A DNA stretch of 64,000 nt, taken from assembly GCF_030272615.1 (NCBI RefSeq), contig NC_081414.1, positions 914,261,648 to 914,325,647 on the forward strand, given 5' to 3'. The position numbers and the translations under genes are program-made. Below are positions 35,576 through 48,126 of the stretch, piece after piece. The first letter of the stretch is position 1, and every line of letters begins with the position of its first letter. The stretch comes from Cryptomeria japonica (taxonomy: Eukaryota > Streptophyta > Pinopsida > Cupressales > Cupressaceae). The notes under the pieces were generated by a model. It made no database searches. It was not told the DNA's origin and saw only the letters and a program-made list of their open reading frames with translations.

Positions 35576-36085
35576 TAGAATCTAAGGGGGTTGAATAGAA
35601 TCCCCAAACAAAAGGCTATTCATGAATTGATTGGTTCTTACTCTCCTGATGTGGTGTTTATTCAGGAATCCAAGTCATCTATTGATGTTATGCTCAACAA
35701 GGCACCTAAGATTTGGGCTAGAGGTCATTGTCAATGCATTGGGCCTCAGGGCATTTCTAGGGGTATGGTCGTCTTAAGGGACCCACTTAATATTGTCCCA
35801 CTTTCGTGGATATATAGTAGGTCCTATATTTAATTAGTGGACATGAGTTGCGAATCTAGTGAGAACCTCCTTTTAACTAATGTTTATGCTCCAATTGATT
35901 TTATGGGAAAATTGTTGCTTTGGTCACACATAAGATTTGTTCACTCTCTTGCCCCCTTTTTTCCCTGGATCGTGGTAGGAGATTTTAATGTAGTTTTAAG
36001 TTTCAAGGAGAAGAGGGGAGGCAATCCTAGGCTTGACCCTTCTCGAGAGATACAATTTTTCTATACCCTTGTTCATGTTGCTTAG
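35576..36085 (+). pseudogene. LINE-1 endonuclease fragment (APE type)
   Basis: The domain begins at a TAG (35,576) in place of the expected Trp, then NLRGLNRIPKQKAIHELI, VVFIQESKSS with the catalytic Glu, a TAA near 35,832, and VVGDFNVVLSFKEKRGG with the GDFN motif. It stops after FYTLVHVA at 36,085, before any reverse transcriptase. The enzyme nicks target DNA in live LINEs. Confidence 0.82.
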
Positions 36086-36279
36086 AAAACACAAGTACAA
36101 AGTGTTGTACAACATCTATAAAGCCCATCACTATTAATTTTTAGTTATAAGAGATAAACCAATTCAATTTATCCCTTCTCTTTTCCATTGGATTTTTTTC
36201 TGGGTTGTATATAGTGTTGGAGAACTCTTGTTTTATGCCAACAAAAAACCTTATCCATAAAAAGTTAAGAGATAAGTTC

Positions 36280-36725
36280 AATGGGGTTGATAATTTTCAC
36301 CCTTTGTCCTATAAAAGCCTTAACTTTTGCATATGAAATTGAAGTTAGGTATAGTCTAATTTGAAGCTAAATAAATTGTTCATAGGAACATGCATATGTA
36401 AACATATTCAATTAAATGTTGAAGTATATTTCCACTTAGAAATGAGCTTTATTAATAGATTCAACATAGGTTAGTTATATGTAGTAGCAATATTATTTTA
36501 TTAATTCTTCTCCAATTAGCAACTTCTCAATTGGCTTTGACTTGTTAGGAAGTAATGGAAACAAATATGGTAATATGCCATATAGAAGATAATGGCATTA
36601 AAATAATAAAATAATATATAAATAAAATTAAAATATAAATATAAAATAAGTTAGATCCTGAATCACAAAGATTGTAATAGCTTAAGTGTTGAGTGCTAAT
36701 CATAAGGCCTTCAAAACATGTTTTA
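36280..36725 (+). repeat. Dispersed repeat, copy 2
   Basis: Partner of 22,070-22,680. It lies between the end of LINE-1 and the LINE-2 ORF1. The 36,086-36,279 stretch before it holds nothing recognised. Confidence 0.5.
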
Positions 36726-36812
36726 TGTTGTAACTAATAATTGCCCTATTGATATGGTAGAGGATATTGGGAAAGAAAAGATAGGGCATGTTGAGCAGAA
36801 AGAGGATTCAAA

Positions 36813-38047
36813 TTGAAAATAAGGATTAAGTCAACAACTAGGCAGTTGGGAGATGAGGAAAATAACAAATCAAAGGTTTCTATCTCAAAAGTGGAGGGGC
36901 TGAATGAAAACAATAACAAAAATGAAAGAAAACCCTTTAATGAAGTTGCAGCCAATGAAATCATGGTGGAGAATGTGGTGGTGAACCAAGGAGAAGAAAA
37001 TGACAAAGTACTTCATGATGCATCAGTAGATGAGCAAGGTAAAACCTTATAATATGTGCTCCCTTATGATGATGTTGATTATATTGCAAAATACCAATCT
37101 AGGATTGTTATTTTTGTTTTTATTAAGAGGAATACCTATAGAGATAGAGTTTTATAAGTGGGCAAAAATGAATTGAGAAATTAAGGGATGGGTAATCAAA
37201 AGTAGGGTATTGGTAAGGGTTAGGTTTATTGCATGTTTAAAAATGATAATTATGCCCAAGAGGTTCTCTAATATGGTACACAGATTATATGTGGCCAAGT
37301 GTGATACCTTCAAGCCTGGATGTTTGACTTTCATCTAGAAGGCCCTTCCGATTCAAGCTACCCAATATGGTTAGAATTGCCATATTTAAACTTAGACTTC
37401 TAACCATTCCTTAAATATATTGTTTCCCAACTTGGGAAAGTGATATGGTGCAAATAGCCTTTAGACAAATTTTCCAACCTTTGAGTCAATCTAAGAGTTT
37501 CTGTGGAAGTATATTTCAATAAATCATTGCATGAGAGCATAAAATTTTTTTGGCTCAGGTTTTGAGTTGGAACAACCAATAGTCCATTTGAACAAATTGA
37601 ATGCATATTTTTTTGTTGGCAAGAAGGTTATCTTATTGAATATTTTTGTATTAGGAAGAACAAGTCTGTTAATGCATCTCCTTCTTCTTCTAATCTCCCT
37701 TCATTAGCTATAATGCCTTATAAGAACACATCTAGATATAAAGATGCTATTATTATAGATGAATGGAGATTCGTGAGGAAGAGAAAGGAACCCTCTTCTT
37801 CTATTGCCAGCTAACAATGTCCCTCTCGAAATACATCCCCACCCTATTCCCCTCAGAGTATAGCATCTCTTTCACCTACTCCTCACTCTTGTCAAACACC
37901 AAGATCCCCTTCATCAAGGTGTCAATGATCAAATTCTCCTTCATCAAGGATAGATGAATGTGTGAATCATGATCATGCTACTTCTCTTTCAAATAGCATT
38001 GATATTTTGTCACAAGATGATAATAGTATTTTAGCTAGTTCATTATG
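36813..38047 (+). pseudogene. LINE-2 ORF1, fullest copy (copy C)
   Basis: An approximately 411-codon frame with about a dozen stops. It begins MKIRIKSTTRQLGDEENN, has a charged N-terminal part, then a DUF4283-like core (FKNDNYAQEVL, CGQV, WMFDFHLEGPSDSSYP, FLKYIVSQLGKVIWC, VEVYFNKSLHESI), FFCWQEGYL in place of a knuckle, and the Ser/Pro-rich tail. The stop overlaps the ORF2 ATG at 38,045. It shows what the ORF1 tails at 1-295 and 45,724-46,017 belong to. Confidence 0.7.
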
Positions 38048-38215
38048 AATTGCAAAATATTATCATGGAATGTGAGAGGTTTATCTCTCCTAAAGGAAAT
38101 GGCTTAGAGATAAAGAGACTGTAAATGGATGGAAGCCAAAATTTTGATTCCTTCAATAAATTAAATTAGGAAATGGCTACCTCAACCTTTCTCTTTTCAA
38201 TGTATGGAAGGAAGC

Positions 38216-39290
38216 ACTCAAAAGATACCACAGGATTAGGATGTGAGGTTGGAAAATGTTCTACTAGTGGAGAATCATAAAAAAGTGACATAAATTGTGT
38301 GTCTTAAAGCTTCAATAGAAAAGGACAAATCTTCACAATCAGAAATGCGCCAAGGAAGAAGATAGATCTGGCTACAATTGCTGAAAGCATGAAAATAAAG
38401 GTTGTTGCTACAAGGAAGAATGATATTGATCAAGGTAAACTAAATGAAGATGGCACAAGACGAAATTTTAGGAGACCTCCTGCTGGAAGAAGACCCGAAT
38501 ATGTTGCTGCTCACAAGACTAAATATTTTTGGAGATATAAGGGATCAGATGGAAGGACAGTTGCAAACTCTCAGCCCAAGACCAACAACAGAAGAAGAAG
38601 AAGAAGTGATGGAGTAAACAAGTCTACAAGATATCCACATACATGGAAAAATAAATTTATAAGTTACAAGCCCTCCTTCTTTGGTTATTGTTTTGTGTGC
38701 AAAGGCTATGGACATAGAGCAAGTGAAGTAGAAATAGTTCTAGGGAGAATCAAGATGCATATGTGCATAAAGTTTTAAAAGGTAGATCTATGAATAGAAC
38801 TACTCCAAGATATGGGAGCAAGAATGTGTCTGCTATCCCTAGTGATACGAAAGTTGTATGTTATAGTTGTAACCAAGTTGGTCATTAGAATCATAAATAT
38901 AGAAAAAAAAAATATCAGTCTAATGGAAGCTCCTACAACTCCTCCTATAATAGAAATGTAATTAATAATCATAATGGTCATTATGTAAGATAACCTTTTG
39001 CATGGAACAAAGTCATAAATGTTCCTAGAATGTCAAGAAGTTATTTTGTTCCATTTGTTGGTCACAAAGGCATGGTTTGGTAAAGGAGAACAAACCAAAT
39101 TGATAGAAGGCCCTCTAATCATGTATTTGGTGAGAACATAGTGTGCTAGTGCTGCAACAATCTGGGTCACACTATAAAATATTGTAGAGCAAAAATTGTA
39201 CAAACACAAGAAGAAAATTGATGTTGCTCTAGAAATTGCAATTGAGAAAAAGAGGAGATCAAGCAAGATTGGAGGAGAAATGAAGCCAAG
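38216..39290 (+). pseudogene. Second copy of gag C-terminal region
   Basis: Equivalent of 28,826-29,870. The frame 38,389-38,778 reads KVVATRKNDIDQGKLNEDG and a GYCFVCKGYGHRAS knuckle that breaks by a shift before its last Cys. The second knuckle reads CYSCNQVGH and then a stop. More decayed than unit 1. Confidence 0.7.
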
Positions 39291-40505
39291 GATATGATAA
39301 AGAAAATAATGTATTCATGAGAAGGCACTATGAGTTTCATGCACAAGTGAGATCTCCTTAAGATTAAGGAGATGCGGGGTCTTAGGGGGAGCAACATATT
39401 GATCACATCATTTACCCTCAAATATTGAAAACCAACTCTAAGAAGAAGACATGGAGGAAGAAGTTGACATGCCAAATTTTATTGTTGATGTTCAGATAGT
39501 TTTAAAATATTTGTTAATTTCCTCTAGTTGTTTGTGATTGCCTTGGCAGTATATCAAGGTTCAACATTGTTGGCATGAAGGTCATTGTAAAATTGCCCTT
39601 GGTTGTGGCTGAAATGTTTTAAATAGATGAGGTTGTGTATAGCTACAAGTGGTGTAAATATATTGTAGATAGTCCACAATACACTGTATTCGGCAAGGAA
39701 TAAAACAAATCCCTAAATCAATTGAAAGATAAGTATGGTGCAGCATACAGGAGAAATGACGGATGCAACAGCATGAGGATGATGAGAAGTTATACAAAAA
39801 CAATAGAGGGGGAGTTGAATGTATCAAGATATAGTATTGAAGTTGAAAGGACAATGCATATGGTAGCATTAGTAGCCTATATAAAGTGATTGATGATATA
39901 ATTTTTTTTGGCAACTACAGGGACTACAGATAGTTTGTTTGTTGCAACATGATCATATGGACATATGGAAGAACTTCATAAGAGAAGGTGAAAGTGTGTG
40001 TATATGATGATGTATTATACAGAAAAGTAGATGGAAGAAATCAAAGGATAGGCCAAAAAGAGTGTGGATTGGTTCAAGGCATGAAAGAAGAATTGTAGAA
40101 GACAAGAAGGACAAAGAAGTAGTGTTGAGCGTGCATACATAACAAGGTGTGCAATATGTAGTCCAGAGGAGAGGTTAGAAAGAAGATGGATAGAAGAAAG
40201 TAGAACAAATGGAGTGTATTGGTTTTGGTTCTGAGAGGGAGACTGTTGCTGAATATGGTCAGCAAAATTATATTGTGTTATTGTGTAAAGGGGAGAAGTT
40301 AAGGTGTTATTTTTGTCCATGGTGTGTTATTGACTGTAGGTACAGTGCAATTGTCATAGGGGGGCTGACATATTTTTTCAGTTGAGTGAAGAAGGACAAA
40401 TCAGAGAAGATGAGTGAGGTTGGCACTTGGTTGCCCCGCCCTTTGCCATTGTTGTCAAAGGGGGAAAGAAGGAGTAGTGCTGACATCAATGCCAAAGGGG
40501 GAGAT
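39291..40505 (+). other. Second copy of the non-coding internal region
   Basis: Equivalent of 30,031-31,100, ending in AAAGGGGGAGAT before the LTR. No pol. Confidence 0.5.
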
Positions 40506-43500
40506 TGTTGGCATTGAAGTTGTCATTAATGTCAACAGTTAGATGATGCAGTGGACAAATATGCAAAGTGGACGAAGATGTAGAGATGATAAGACCCACA
40601 AAGAGAAAGTGTCACTAGAAATAATGATAGCCTCACTCCAAAAATGAGAAAGTGTCACTAGACAGAATCATAGCCTCACTCCCACTTATTTGAGATGTAG
40701 AGATGTGCAGACATCGGGTTGGAAAAGTTTACAGATGCAACATGATATGTGGCCTAGAGGATGATGAAGGTGAAACAATTCCATATAATGATCTCGAGGA
40801 AAATGAATCAAGGTTTCATAGAGTAGGTAAGTCACAAAGGGAAGGTCTGTAGATGGATCTTGTGTTTGAGCAAGTTGAATGAGCATGAAATTTGCATTTA
40901 TTCAACATAAATAAGATATATAAAGCAAGCATGGAGGGTTTCATTTGGTCTTTCTTTTTGACAAAGAAGATGCAGGTCATGAATTTCTACTAGAATTGTG
41001 CAAGTTGATCTAACTCACAAAAAGTATAGTTGTAGTTGTGTATAACACACCATGTTAGTCGCACTCTGTTGCAATGGTTTTGCATTACACATAGCTTGGA
41101 GATGTACATAACACATAGGTTATTGCTAAGCAGTAGGTTTCATAGATTACAAAGGTGATCACATATGAAATTCATGTACTTTAGTGTTTGAATTAGATTC
41201 TACTTCAACATCATGATGTGTTGGAATCATCGGATTGCATCCTTGCAAGTTACAAGTTGAGAAATCTTAAAAATCCATTATTTGGCAGCTTTTTCGGCAT
41301 GACTGTATTTATGTCTCAACGACATCATCTATTTTGGTGTGACTTGGTTTATCACTGTGACTCATTTAAAGCTATACAATCATTTATATGCTATAACGAA
41401 AGGGTTCCCTTTTTGGTGAGACAGAGTGGATGTCTGGCTGACATATCATGATTTTGGTGTAAGTCTGCCTTTTTGCAAGACCCTTTCTCCCTTTTGGCTA
41501 CCCCTTTGGTAACTCACAAAGGGAAGGTGAGCAGATGGAACTTATGTTTGAGCAAGTTCAATGAGAATTAAATTTGCATTAATTCAACATAAAGAAGATA
41601 TAGAAAGTAAGCGTGGATGGTGTTATTTGGTCTTGCTTTTGGACAAAGAAGATGCAAGTCATAAAGTTTTACAGGCATTGGGAAAGCTAATTTGACTCAG
41701 AAAAATTATTGTTGTAGTTGTGTATAACACGCCATTTTAGTCGCACTCTGTTGCAATGGTTGGGCATTACGCGCAAGTTGGAGATGCGTATAACATGCAG
41801 ATTATGGCTATTTAGTAGAGTTCACAAATTGCAGAGGCGATCACATGTGAAATTCATGTGCTTGAATGTTGGACTGAGATTCTACTTCAACTTCATGATA
41901 TGTTGGATTCATCGGATTTGATACCTGTAAGTTACAAGTTGAGAAATGTTAAAAATCCATTGTTTAGCAGTTTTTCGACATGACTGTGTTTCTGTGTCAG
42001 TGACAACATCTATTTCGATGTGACTTGGTCTATCATTGTGACTCATTTCAAGATATGCATTCATTTATATGCTATACCAATGAGGTTCTCTTTTTGGTGA
42101 GATGGAGTGGATGTCTGGCTGACATATCATGATTTTGGCGTAAGTTTTCCTTTCAACAATACACTTTCTCCTTTTGCCTGCCCCTTTGGACTATACCAAA
42201 ATTATTTTATTCGGTGTGACTCCCTTCAAGTCTTGGCGACAAAGGTTTCATTTTGACAAGAGTTGGTCTATCAGGAAGTCAATAACATGATGGCTATGCT
42301 CCCCCACCATCTCGCAATAATATGGTCCAACAATAGAATTCCCTGTGGGGTAATGGTAAACTATGTCAAGGATATCAATAATGTTATGATTATATGAGCC
42401 CTGCTATCCTGTGGTATAAAGGATGGAAGTTAAATAATACTATGGGGTAACACTGAATTGTGGGGAATGAAGTCAATAACATGACACGTTATGTGTCCCC
42501 GCTATCCTATGACCAGGGAAATTAATAGAAGACTATCTTGTGGGATAACAAGAAGATAGAAGCATGAGGTTATCCCACCATCTCATGGAATGTTATACAT
42601 GAGTAAGATAACCTTGCGGGATAAATAGAAACAAAGAAGTTTAACACATCCCACTATCCTATGACCAAGAAGCTTAGAAGAAAATGGTCCTGTGGGGAAA
42701 TAAATTGAAACAAGAGTGAAGAACACCGCCATACCACAGCTAAGAAAATGAATAAATAGTGATCTTATAGGATAAGTGAAGAGGAAGAAGGCATGTTATC
42801 CCGCCAACCCACAGGAACAAAGTTTTTTGTGACCTGTATAACATGTGTTTTTGGCGAGCTGTGGAACACATCATTGCATCCTATGAATCTAATGCGGATT
42901 TTCTTCACATGTGAACTTTTTATGTGCAGATGATTATGTAAATAGGTCCCACCATTCATCGAGTGGTAGAGTGACATGTGGATGCTTTGTGAGAAAAATG
43001 TTTAATTGATTTTTTAAGGCTAGAGCACATGTATCGAAAGAAAATCTTTCAGCCAGAACAGAAAAAAGATATGAAATAAATGTTGAGCAAGTATGGAGTT
43101 GGTAATTTTGTTTTTGAATGGGGGTTGCCTGAAAAATGAAATCTGATTGCAGTGATTGGGGTACTCTCAAACAGAGATGAACAGACACTAAAATTTAATG
43201 CAGAAGGTGGAGTAGCTCTAGAACGATCTGAAATCTTTGAATGGGATGCAAAATACAAGATTACTAAATATAGTAATCTATGCTCAGAGATACAATTTGA
43301 ATTTAGAAGCATTCCAATGGGATAAATTTATTATTGACAGCTAGTTATCTAGACAAAATGTTTAGGGGATCATATCAACATGCATATGGGATTTCTCAAA
43401 GGTCGAGAAGATTAATTTTTAATTCATTCTTGGAGGGAAAATATTATATGTAGATTTCCACTAAGTGAAGTTCTTGAGTAATTGAAGATATTGTGGTGTT

Positions 43501-44022
43501 AAAGTTGGAGTTGTCTAGACACAGAAGCTCTACAAAAATAGAGAATTAAGTACAGAGAGTTAAAAAGAGAGTGCACAGAAGCAGTTTCCATAGGTGTACA
43601 TAATACGAAGTTGGTGCAATAAATAGTTCATCATGAAAAATTTATGTGTAGAAAAACCTGAAAGTGAAGAGGAGATCAAAGGCAGTGGGAAGTAGGAGCA
43701 GAGTTCAGGAAAAGTAGAGAAAAGAGAGAGGTCTGATGTAGAGAGTGTGTGATTGGCATGCATGCAAAGAAGCTTTATAAAAGCAAAGGTTACAAAACAA
43801 AGAGAGTGCAGAGAAGCAGCTTTCGTAGGTTTCAATGACATGATGATAGTGCAGGCCTAACATTGCAGAAAAGACTGCATGCAGGAAAATCATAAGATGA
43901 ATAAAAGATAAGAGGAAGCTAAAAAAAAGAGAAGAGAGAAGATAGATAAGATCAAAAAGGTGAAGACAAGAGATTAAAGACTAGAGGATGCAAAGTAAAG
44001 GAAGACAACACACAACATATGA
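40506..44022 (+). repeat. Second copy of the long LTR, with internal duplication
   Basis: Begins TGTTGGCATTGAAG. It matches the other LTRs but contains a tandem duplication of about 680 bp (40,828-41,509 and 41,510-42,189). It ends at the same point as 33,715, where LINE-1 begins. Confidence 0.72.
40828..42189 (+). repeat. 680-bp tandem duplication inside the LTR
   Basis: Each unit runs from TAACTCACAAAGGGAAGGT-like sequence to CCCCTTTGG. The joint at 41,509 goes straight from CCCCTTTGG to TAACTCAC, a junction not found in the other two LTRs. Confidence 0.8.
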
Positions 44023-44034
44023 GTAGAACATATT

Positions 44035-45322
44035 GATAAGTTTTAAGCAGCATGATAATTGGGCAATGTAACAAGAGATGATGGAGATGGAAAGGCTCTG
44101 CATCACGAGTTTGGGCTAGGACACTTGTGTCCTAGCCATTTTTCTATCTGCAGGGTGCACAATGAGTTTCTTTGAGACATTTGAAGGGTGTGCATGGATT
44201 GTGGCCCTTTTCTCTTGTTCCTGGGTGTTGCTTTTGGTCTATGCCCTTTTTTCTTGTTTTTATGGGTTTTTTTTAGAGGCATGGTGTCCGATCATTGTAG
44301 GTTTTGGTGGGGCTTTGGTAGATTTCTAGAGCTTGGGTTGTGGTTTCCACCTAGAGTGGTATCTTAGATTGGGGTTTTTTGTTTTTGTCACATTCTCTCT
44401 CCTTTTCATGGTCTTGCCTTCCATGGCTATGTAGGGAAGTTTGCCTAGAAGGACAAAGAAGCATTAAAAGGATGTAGTGATTAGAAGTGGATCTAGCCAA
44501 TCATGTATGAGAATCTGGTTTTTGGTGCTAGTGGTTTTGGTATGGAAGAAAATGCTTCCCAAATCAAGGGTTTTAGGCCTTCAAAGGTGAATGGTTGCCT
44601 TGCAAAGAGTGATAATAGACCTATTCTGGTGATTAAGCCTGACTCTGTTATGGGGGATATTGAGTATCTGTCTAATCATGCTTTGATATGTAAATTTATG
44701 TGGATTCAAGTGTCCATACCTTTCTTGGAATCATGGGCTCATCACACACAGATTCCAAAAGGGGAGTTTGAGTGATCTTTATGGCTAATAGCTACTTTAT
44801 GGTGCTTTTCTCATGTACGTCAGACAAAAATAAGGATTTTGAAGGGAAACCTTATTTTTATAATCAAGTTGGTATATTCATTAAGCCATGGCATGTTGGA
44901 TTAAATCCTTCTAAAGAGCTTCCATCACAAGTTCCTCTATGGGTGAGGCTTTCTTGGTTCCCTTTGGAATTCTGGAGAAATGATGTCTTTAATTTGGTTG
45001 CAACTCAACTTAGTAAGCTTGTGGGTCCTTCAAGATAAACTATGGAGAAAAAGGTAATAACTTATGCTTGTGTTTGTGTAGAAATCGATTTGAGTAAGCC
45101 TTTACCTGATTCCATGTAAATTCAACTAGGTCCAAACTCATGGATTCAACAATTCAATTATGAAAATTTACCATTTAGATGTCAAATCTACCATGAATAC
45201 AGACATCTGCAATGGATGTGTCCTAAATTGAATCTTGTAGGGGCTTCTAGAAATGGATCAATTATTTCAGATCCTAAGAAAGATAAAGGAAAGGCTCCTA
45301 TGATGGAAGACAAGGAGGGATT
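44035..45322 (+). pseudogene. LINE-1 leader and ORF1, second copy
   Basis: Frames 44,503-44,775 and 44,772-45,038 together carry the DUF4283 parts (FRPSKVNGCLAKSD, LICKFMWIQVSIPFLESWAH, SQVPLWVRLSWFPLEFW, LVATQLSKLVG). A shift lies at about 44,772. The copy ends at GACAAGGAGGGATTTAAAG and then jumps to LINE-2 sequence. The endonuclease part is deleted. Confidence 0.75.
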
Positions 45323-46013
45323 TAAAGTACCCAATATGGTTAGAATTGGCTTATTTAAACTTAGACTTTTGACCATTCCTTAAATATATTGTTGCCCAAC
45401 TTGGGAAAGTGATATGGTGTAAATAGCCTTTAGACAAATATTCCAACCTTCAAGTCCATCTAAGAGTTTCTATGAAAGTAGATTTCAATAAATCATTGCA
45501 TGAGAGCATAAAAAAATTTTGGCTCAGGTTTTGAGTTGGAACAACCGATAGTCTATTTGAACAAATTGAATGGATATTATTTTGTCAACAAGAAGGTTAT
45601 CTTATTCAAGATTTTTTTATTAGGAAGAACAAGTTTTTTAATGCTTCTCCGTCTTCCTCTAATCTCCCTTCACTAGCTATATTGCCTTATAAGAACACAT
45701 TTCAATATAAACATGCTATTATGTTAGATGAATGGATATCCGTGAGGAAGAGAAAGGAACCCTCTCCTTCTATTTCCAACTAACAACATCCCTCTTGGAA
45801 TACATCCCCACCCGATTCCCCTCCTAGTATAGCATCTCTTTCACCTACTCCTATTTCTTGTCAAAGACCAAGATCCCCTTCACCAAGGTGTCAAAGATCA
45901 AATTCTCCTTCATCAAAGATAGATGAATGTGTGAATCAAGATCATGCTACTTCTCTTTCAAATAGCATTGATATTTTGTCACAAGATGATAATACTATTT
46001 TACCTAGTTCATT

Positions 46014-48126
46014 ATGAATTGCAAAATATTATCATGGAATGTGAGAGGGTTATCTCTCCTTAAGGAAATGATTTAGAGTTAAAGAGACTATAAATAAATG
46101 GAATCCAAAAATTTGATTCCTTCAATAAATTAAATCAGGAAATGGCTACCTCGACCTTTCTCTTTTCAATGTATGGAAGGAAACTACTTTCTATCATACT
46201 TTGCATATAGATAGGAGTGGTAGGGATATTATTGGTTTATCTCTTTGGATTTCCAAATATGTCATTGTTAAGGGAGAGGATCACTCACACAATTATGTTT
46301 GTACTCTCTCTTTTATCAATGGATAGCCTATTGGTTTTTTTTCTATTTATTCCCCTAATGACTCCAAAATAGATTTTCTCTTTAGGATTGGATGGCCAAA
46401 AATATTCCTAATGCCAATTGGGTGTTGGGAGGGGATTTTAATAATGGTGAAGTATCATGAGGATCATAGTTGGTACAATTATTTCAAAAATTTATAATGG
46501 AAAATTTGAAAGGAATTTTTTGTCACAATTTAATTGGAGTGGTTCATCCCATTTGCATTAAATTGTCAAGTAATTTGAACAATTAGTATACTTGTTCTAA
46601 TTCCAAACTTGGGATTGAGAGAAAGATGAGAAAATTGGATAAATTTTATTTATTCCATAATCTCCAATTGGTAAACCATTCTCAAGGGGCTTCTATTGTA
46701 GTATATTATTCTATCACTCTTTTTGATCATTTTCCTATTATCTGCTCTATTTCCATTCATCAAAATTTAGATTCTTTGTCCTAACTCCCCTTTAAGGTTA
46801 ATACTTCCCATTTAAATAATGTTGATTGTGTTGTTGTTATAATAGGAATGTGGAATTTTATTCCTAAACCTGAGGAAGGGCATTCTTGGATTGAGTGGTG
46901 GCGTCTTTCTTTGAATCAATCTGTTAATTTTCTTCAATCATTTGGTCAGATAATGCTGTGGATATGGAAACATAAAGACAAATATATTTAGGGAAAAATT
47001 GAACATGCAAATAAGAAAATAAATTTTGATCCTTATCATGAGAAAATCCAAACAACTATTGTTATCCTTGAGACTTAGCTAAGAAAGTTGGATAATTACA
47101 AAGATCAAGGTGCTAAAATAGGAGTGAGACTCCACTGGATCAAAGAAGGAAATAAAGGTTCTAAATTCTTCTTCAAAATATCTTAATTATAAACACAAAA
47201 AGGAGTAAATTGGTATTGTATTAGATGAGAATGGAACCCACATAGATCCTATTGAAATATCTAAATGACATTTCAAAAATTTGATGAAAAATTATTTAAA
47301 AAAGATAAAAACTAGATAGATGTACAACAAACTTTTTCTATGAAGCCTAATAGAAGTCTAGGTATTGATGACCTCTCTACTGAATTTTACCAAACTATGT
47401 GGAATCTTATCAAGGAGGATTTTTATATGCTATATTTGGAGGGCTTTCATAATAGATATTTAGGCCCAAACATCAATAAAGGTTTAATCAACCTAATTCC
47501 TAAAAGAGAGAATGAGGAAACCATTGTTGGATGAAGATCAATCACCTTATTGAATACATCTTATAAAATTATTGCTAAAACTCTAGTTATCATGATTAAA
47601 CCTATGGTCCATGGTATTGTCAGATCTGAAAAAACTAGATTTATTCAAGGAAGATTTATGTTGGACAAATTGATGTTTTCTTGGGAGACTCTTGAATGGG
47701 CCCAACAAATGGGCCAAAATGCTTGTCCATAGACTTTGATAAAGCCTACGACTTAATTAACTGATATTTTATTCTTAAAATGCTACATTGGTTGTGATTT
47801 GGGCCTAAATTAAATAAGCATATTCACATGTTTCAATATGCCAATGAAAAACTGGTAATCAATAACAATTTGACAACACCATTTGAGTTACAAAAATCCA
47901 TAAGGTAGGGTTTCCTATTATATCCCTTCTTATATGTTCTTATAGCTAATGCCTTGGGCTAACTCCATCAAGTTGCCAATCAAATGAAACTTATTAAAGG
48001 GATTTCTATTTCGCAAAATAATGTGGTTAATTTAATTCCCATTTTGATGATGATAGTATGTTGTTTTTGTAAAAAATTGAAGAATAAATATAGAACACTT
48101 TGGGCTTCCTTGATTTATATTATACC
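46014..48126 (+). pseudogene. LINE-2 ORF2, 5' half (copy B)
   Basis: Starts MNCKILSWNVRGLS; the endonuclease shows LGGDFNNG near 46,430. Reverse transcriptase pieces are SLGIDDLSTEFYQTMWN (47,340-47,534), LINLIPKRENEE, and SEKTRFIQGRFMLDKLM (47,550-47,732). Stops and shifts are frequent. A segment present in copy A (about 1,612-1,707) is missing near 47,332. Confidence 0.75.
48122..48126 (+). repeat. Target site duplication ATACC, left
   Basis: ATACC precedes the 5' LTR and also follows the 3' LTR at 60,806-60,810; copy A of LINE-2 has it once (2,503 region). Confidence 0.9.

Larger units (their letters stand above)
33730..36085 (+). mobile_element. LINE-1 relic: 5' UTR, ORF1 and endonuclease start of ORF2
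   Basis: A second LINE, different from LINE-2. A GT-rich 5' leader (33,730-34,120) leads into ORF1 and then the endonuclease part of ORF2. It ends abruptly at about 36,085 with no reverse transcriptase. Unit 2 holds a copy at 44,035-45,322. Confidence 0.7.
28822..38215 (+). repeat. Segmental tandem duplication, unit 1
   Basis: Contains gag C-terminal half, internal region, truncated 3' LTR, LINE-1, and LINE-2 ORF1 with the first bases of ORF2. At 38,212-38,215 (AAGC) the LINE-2 sequence jumps back to gag sequence equal to 28,823 onwards. AAGC is present at both parent ends, so the joint has 4 bp of microhomology. Confidence 0.8.
38212..46185 (+). repeat. Segmental tandem duplication, unit 2
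   Basis: Runs through the same order as unit 1 (gag, internal region, LTR, LINE-1 ORF1, LINE-2) and then continues into the rest of LINE-2. It lacks a 2.3 kb stretch matching 35,021-37,363 and has an extra 680 bp inside the LTR. Confidence 0.78.
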
